From: Patulibacter sp.
GTDB lineage: Bacteria; Actinomycetota; Thermoleophilia; Solirubrobacterales; Solirubrobacteraceae
DNA: 58,999 nt
Direction: 5' to 3'
NCBI RefSeq assembly: GCF_030655195.1
Contig: NZ_JAURWA010000028.1
Span: 1-58,999, forward strand
Shown here piece by piece: positions 58,071-58,999 of this stretch; within the stretch, counting starts at the first letter, position 1; every line of letters starts with the position of its first letter. The position numbers were made by a program, and so were the translations under genes. The notes beneath the pieces were generated by a model that was not told the origin of the DNA, did no database searches, and saw only the letters and a program-made list of their open reading frames with translations.

Positions 58071-58999
58071 TCAGGCGTCGCGCTCGACCGGGCCGCGGAC
58101 GCGGTTCAGGGCGTCCTCGTGCTCGGCCTTCAGCTCGTCGATGACGCGGCGCTGCGCGTCGGCGGCCTCCGCGGTGCGGCGGTCGTGCTCGCGGATCCGG
58201 AGGTCCAGCTCGCGGGCGTGCGCGGCCGTCAGGCGTTCGATCGTGCGCTCGGACTGGGCGCGCGCCTCGGCGAGCTCGCGGGCGAGGCGGTGACGCTCGG
58301 CGACGGCCGCCTCGAGCTTCTGGTTCAGCTCGTGGCCGCGCGGATGCGAGACGGGGGCGTCGGCCAGCTGACGCTCGAGGTCGGCGATCCACGCCGCGGC
58401 GTTGTCCAGGCGCCGCCCGGCGTCCTCGGCCTCGTGCGCGGCGATCTCGGTGCGCTCGGCGGCCTGCGCGGCGCGCTCCTCGGCGCGGCGGGCCCGCGCC
58501 TCGGCGGACTGGGCCCGCTGCTCGGCCTCGGCGACGGAGGCCTCGGCACGCCGGGTGACGTCGAGGATCCGGCCGTCGGCGGTCTGCGCACGCCGGACGG
58601 CCTCGGCGGCGCGCTCCTCGGCGGCCTGCGCGACGGCCTCGGCGGCCTGTTGCGCCCGGTGGGCGATCTCGGCCTCGTGGCGGGTGTCGTTGACGGTGCC
58701 CTGCAGCTCGGCCAGCCGCGCGTCCATCTCGGTGCGGTGCTCGCGGATCCGCTCGTCGGCGCGGGCGGTCTCGACGACGACGCGGTTCTCGGCCTCGGCC
58801 TCGCGCTCGGTCGCGCGCGCCTCGGACGCCGCGGCGGACTCCAGGGACCGCTGGGCGGCGCGCTCGGCGGACTCCGTGCGCTCCTGGGCCCCGAGGACCC
58901 GCTCCTCGGCGTCCTCCCGGGCCTGCTCGGCCTCGGCGGCCACGCGCTCGGCGGACGCGGCGCGCCCGTCGGCCTCGGCGGCGCGGCGATCCGCCTCGG
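58071..58999 (-). CDS. coiled-coil protein, 5' end outside window
   Basis: At least 309 residues of Ala/Glu/Arg/Gln-rich alpha-helical coiled coil, open to the window edge in the same frame, so the start is not seen; GTG at 58943 is only an internal candidate. Heptad-like repeats such as EERAAEAVRRAQTADG and EARARRAEERAAQAAERTEIA run to about 120 residues before the end, broken once by DAPVSHPRGHELNQK. Such proteins act in cell-shape or filament roles (DivIVA/FilP-like), which is inference from composition only. The 99-nt gap to the convergent O-antigen ligase gene has GGCGGCGCCGCG-type palindromes at both ends. Confidence 0.7.
   Translation of the reverse strand, partial: EADRRAAEADGRAASAERVAAEAEQAREDAEERVLGAQERTESAERAAQRSLESAAASEARATEREAEAENRVVVETARADERIREHRTEMDARLAELQGTVNDTRHEAEIAHRAQQAAEAVAQAAEERAAEAVRRAQTADGRILDVTRRAEASVAEAEQRAQSAEARARRAEERAAQAAERTEIAAHEAEDAGRRLDNAAAWIADLERQLADAPVSHPRGHELNQKLEAAVAERHRLARELAEARAQSERTIERLTAAHARELDLRIREHDRRTAEAADAQRRVIDELKAEHEDALNRVRGPVERDA

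Overview
The window is about 59 kb of chromosome with very high GC content and dense gene packing. Many genes start at GTG, and many start codons sit 6-7 nt after a -10-like box (leaderless transcripts). The SigF/SigB-type sigma factor, class II (B12-dependent) ribonucleotide reductase, DUF2237, DUF2630, TIGR02611 and WYL-domain proteins, and F420-type LLM and PPOX enzymes all point to an actinobacterium. A deep-branching Thermoleophilia/Solirubrobacterales member (Patulibacter- or Conexibacter-like) is my inference, not proven. I saw no tRNA, rRNA, CRISPR, prophage or insertion sequence.

Layout. 0.1-13.7 kb: small housekeeping and stress units, namely MerR-aldo/keto reductase, a membrane protein, a lipoprotein, a TetR-MFS efflux pair, PlsC, thioredoxin-fold enzymes, an ACR3-like permease, an acyl-ACP thioesterase, and WYL regulator-HTH_42. 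14-16.5 kb: a ferredoxin reductase-fatty acyl desaturase operon. 16.6-25.6 kb: a DksA-like protein, a cupredoxin, RecQ, SRPBCC, PAS-GGDEF, a SigF-type sigma factor and small conserved proteins. 25.7-48.8 kb: a large catabolic region. 49-51.3 kb: alanine dehydrogenase with a divergent Lrp/AsnC regulator, then DUF2630. 51.5-58.9 kb: NrdJ, a secreted Thr/Pro/Ala-rich protein, an O-antigen ligase-like protein and a coiled-coil protein cut by the window edge.

The catabolic region is the main discovery. A roughly 20-bp motif (consensus GRTGCTCGCATWRCGYNCAA) recurs at TauE/SafE, at GabD/aminotransferase, at the APC permease and, three times, at VOC/LLM. I saw it nowhere else in the window. A PcaR-like IclR regulator lies in the middle. 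The controlled genes encode a class III aminotransferase, an AcoX-type kinase, a divergent split glycine-decarboxylase P-protein pair (without H, T or L proteins), a CRYL1-like dehydrogenase, two permeases, a two-domain VOC protein, an LLM oxidoreductase, three SDRs, a polar amino-acid ABC importer and an HcnABC-like dehydrogenase with a DapA-family lyase. Together they look like import and oxidation of an unknown amine or imino acid. The LLM operon begins with a leaderless 16-codon mini-ORF whose stop overlaps the LLM start.

A second pattern concerns gene ends. Four of thirteen convergent junctions hold short tandem arrays (periods 104, 48, 72 and 54 bp, each a different sequence). Most of the others hold strong GC hairpins without a T tract.
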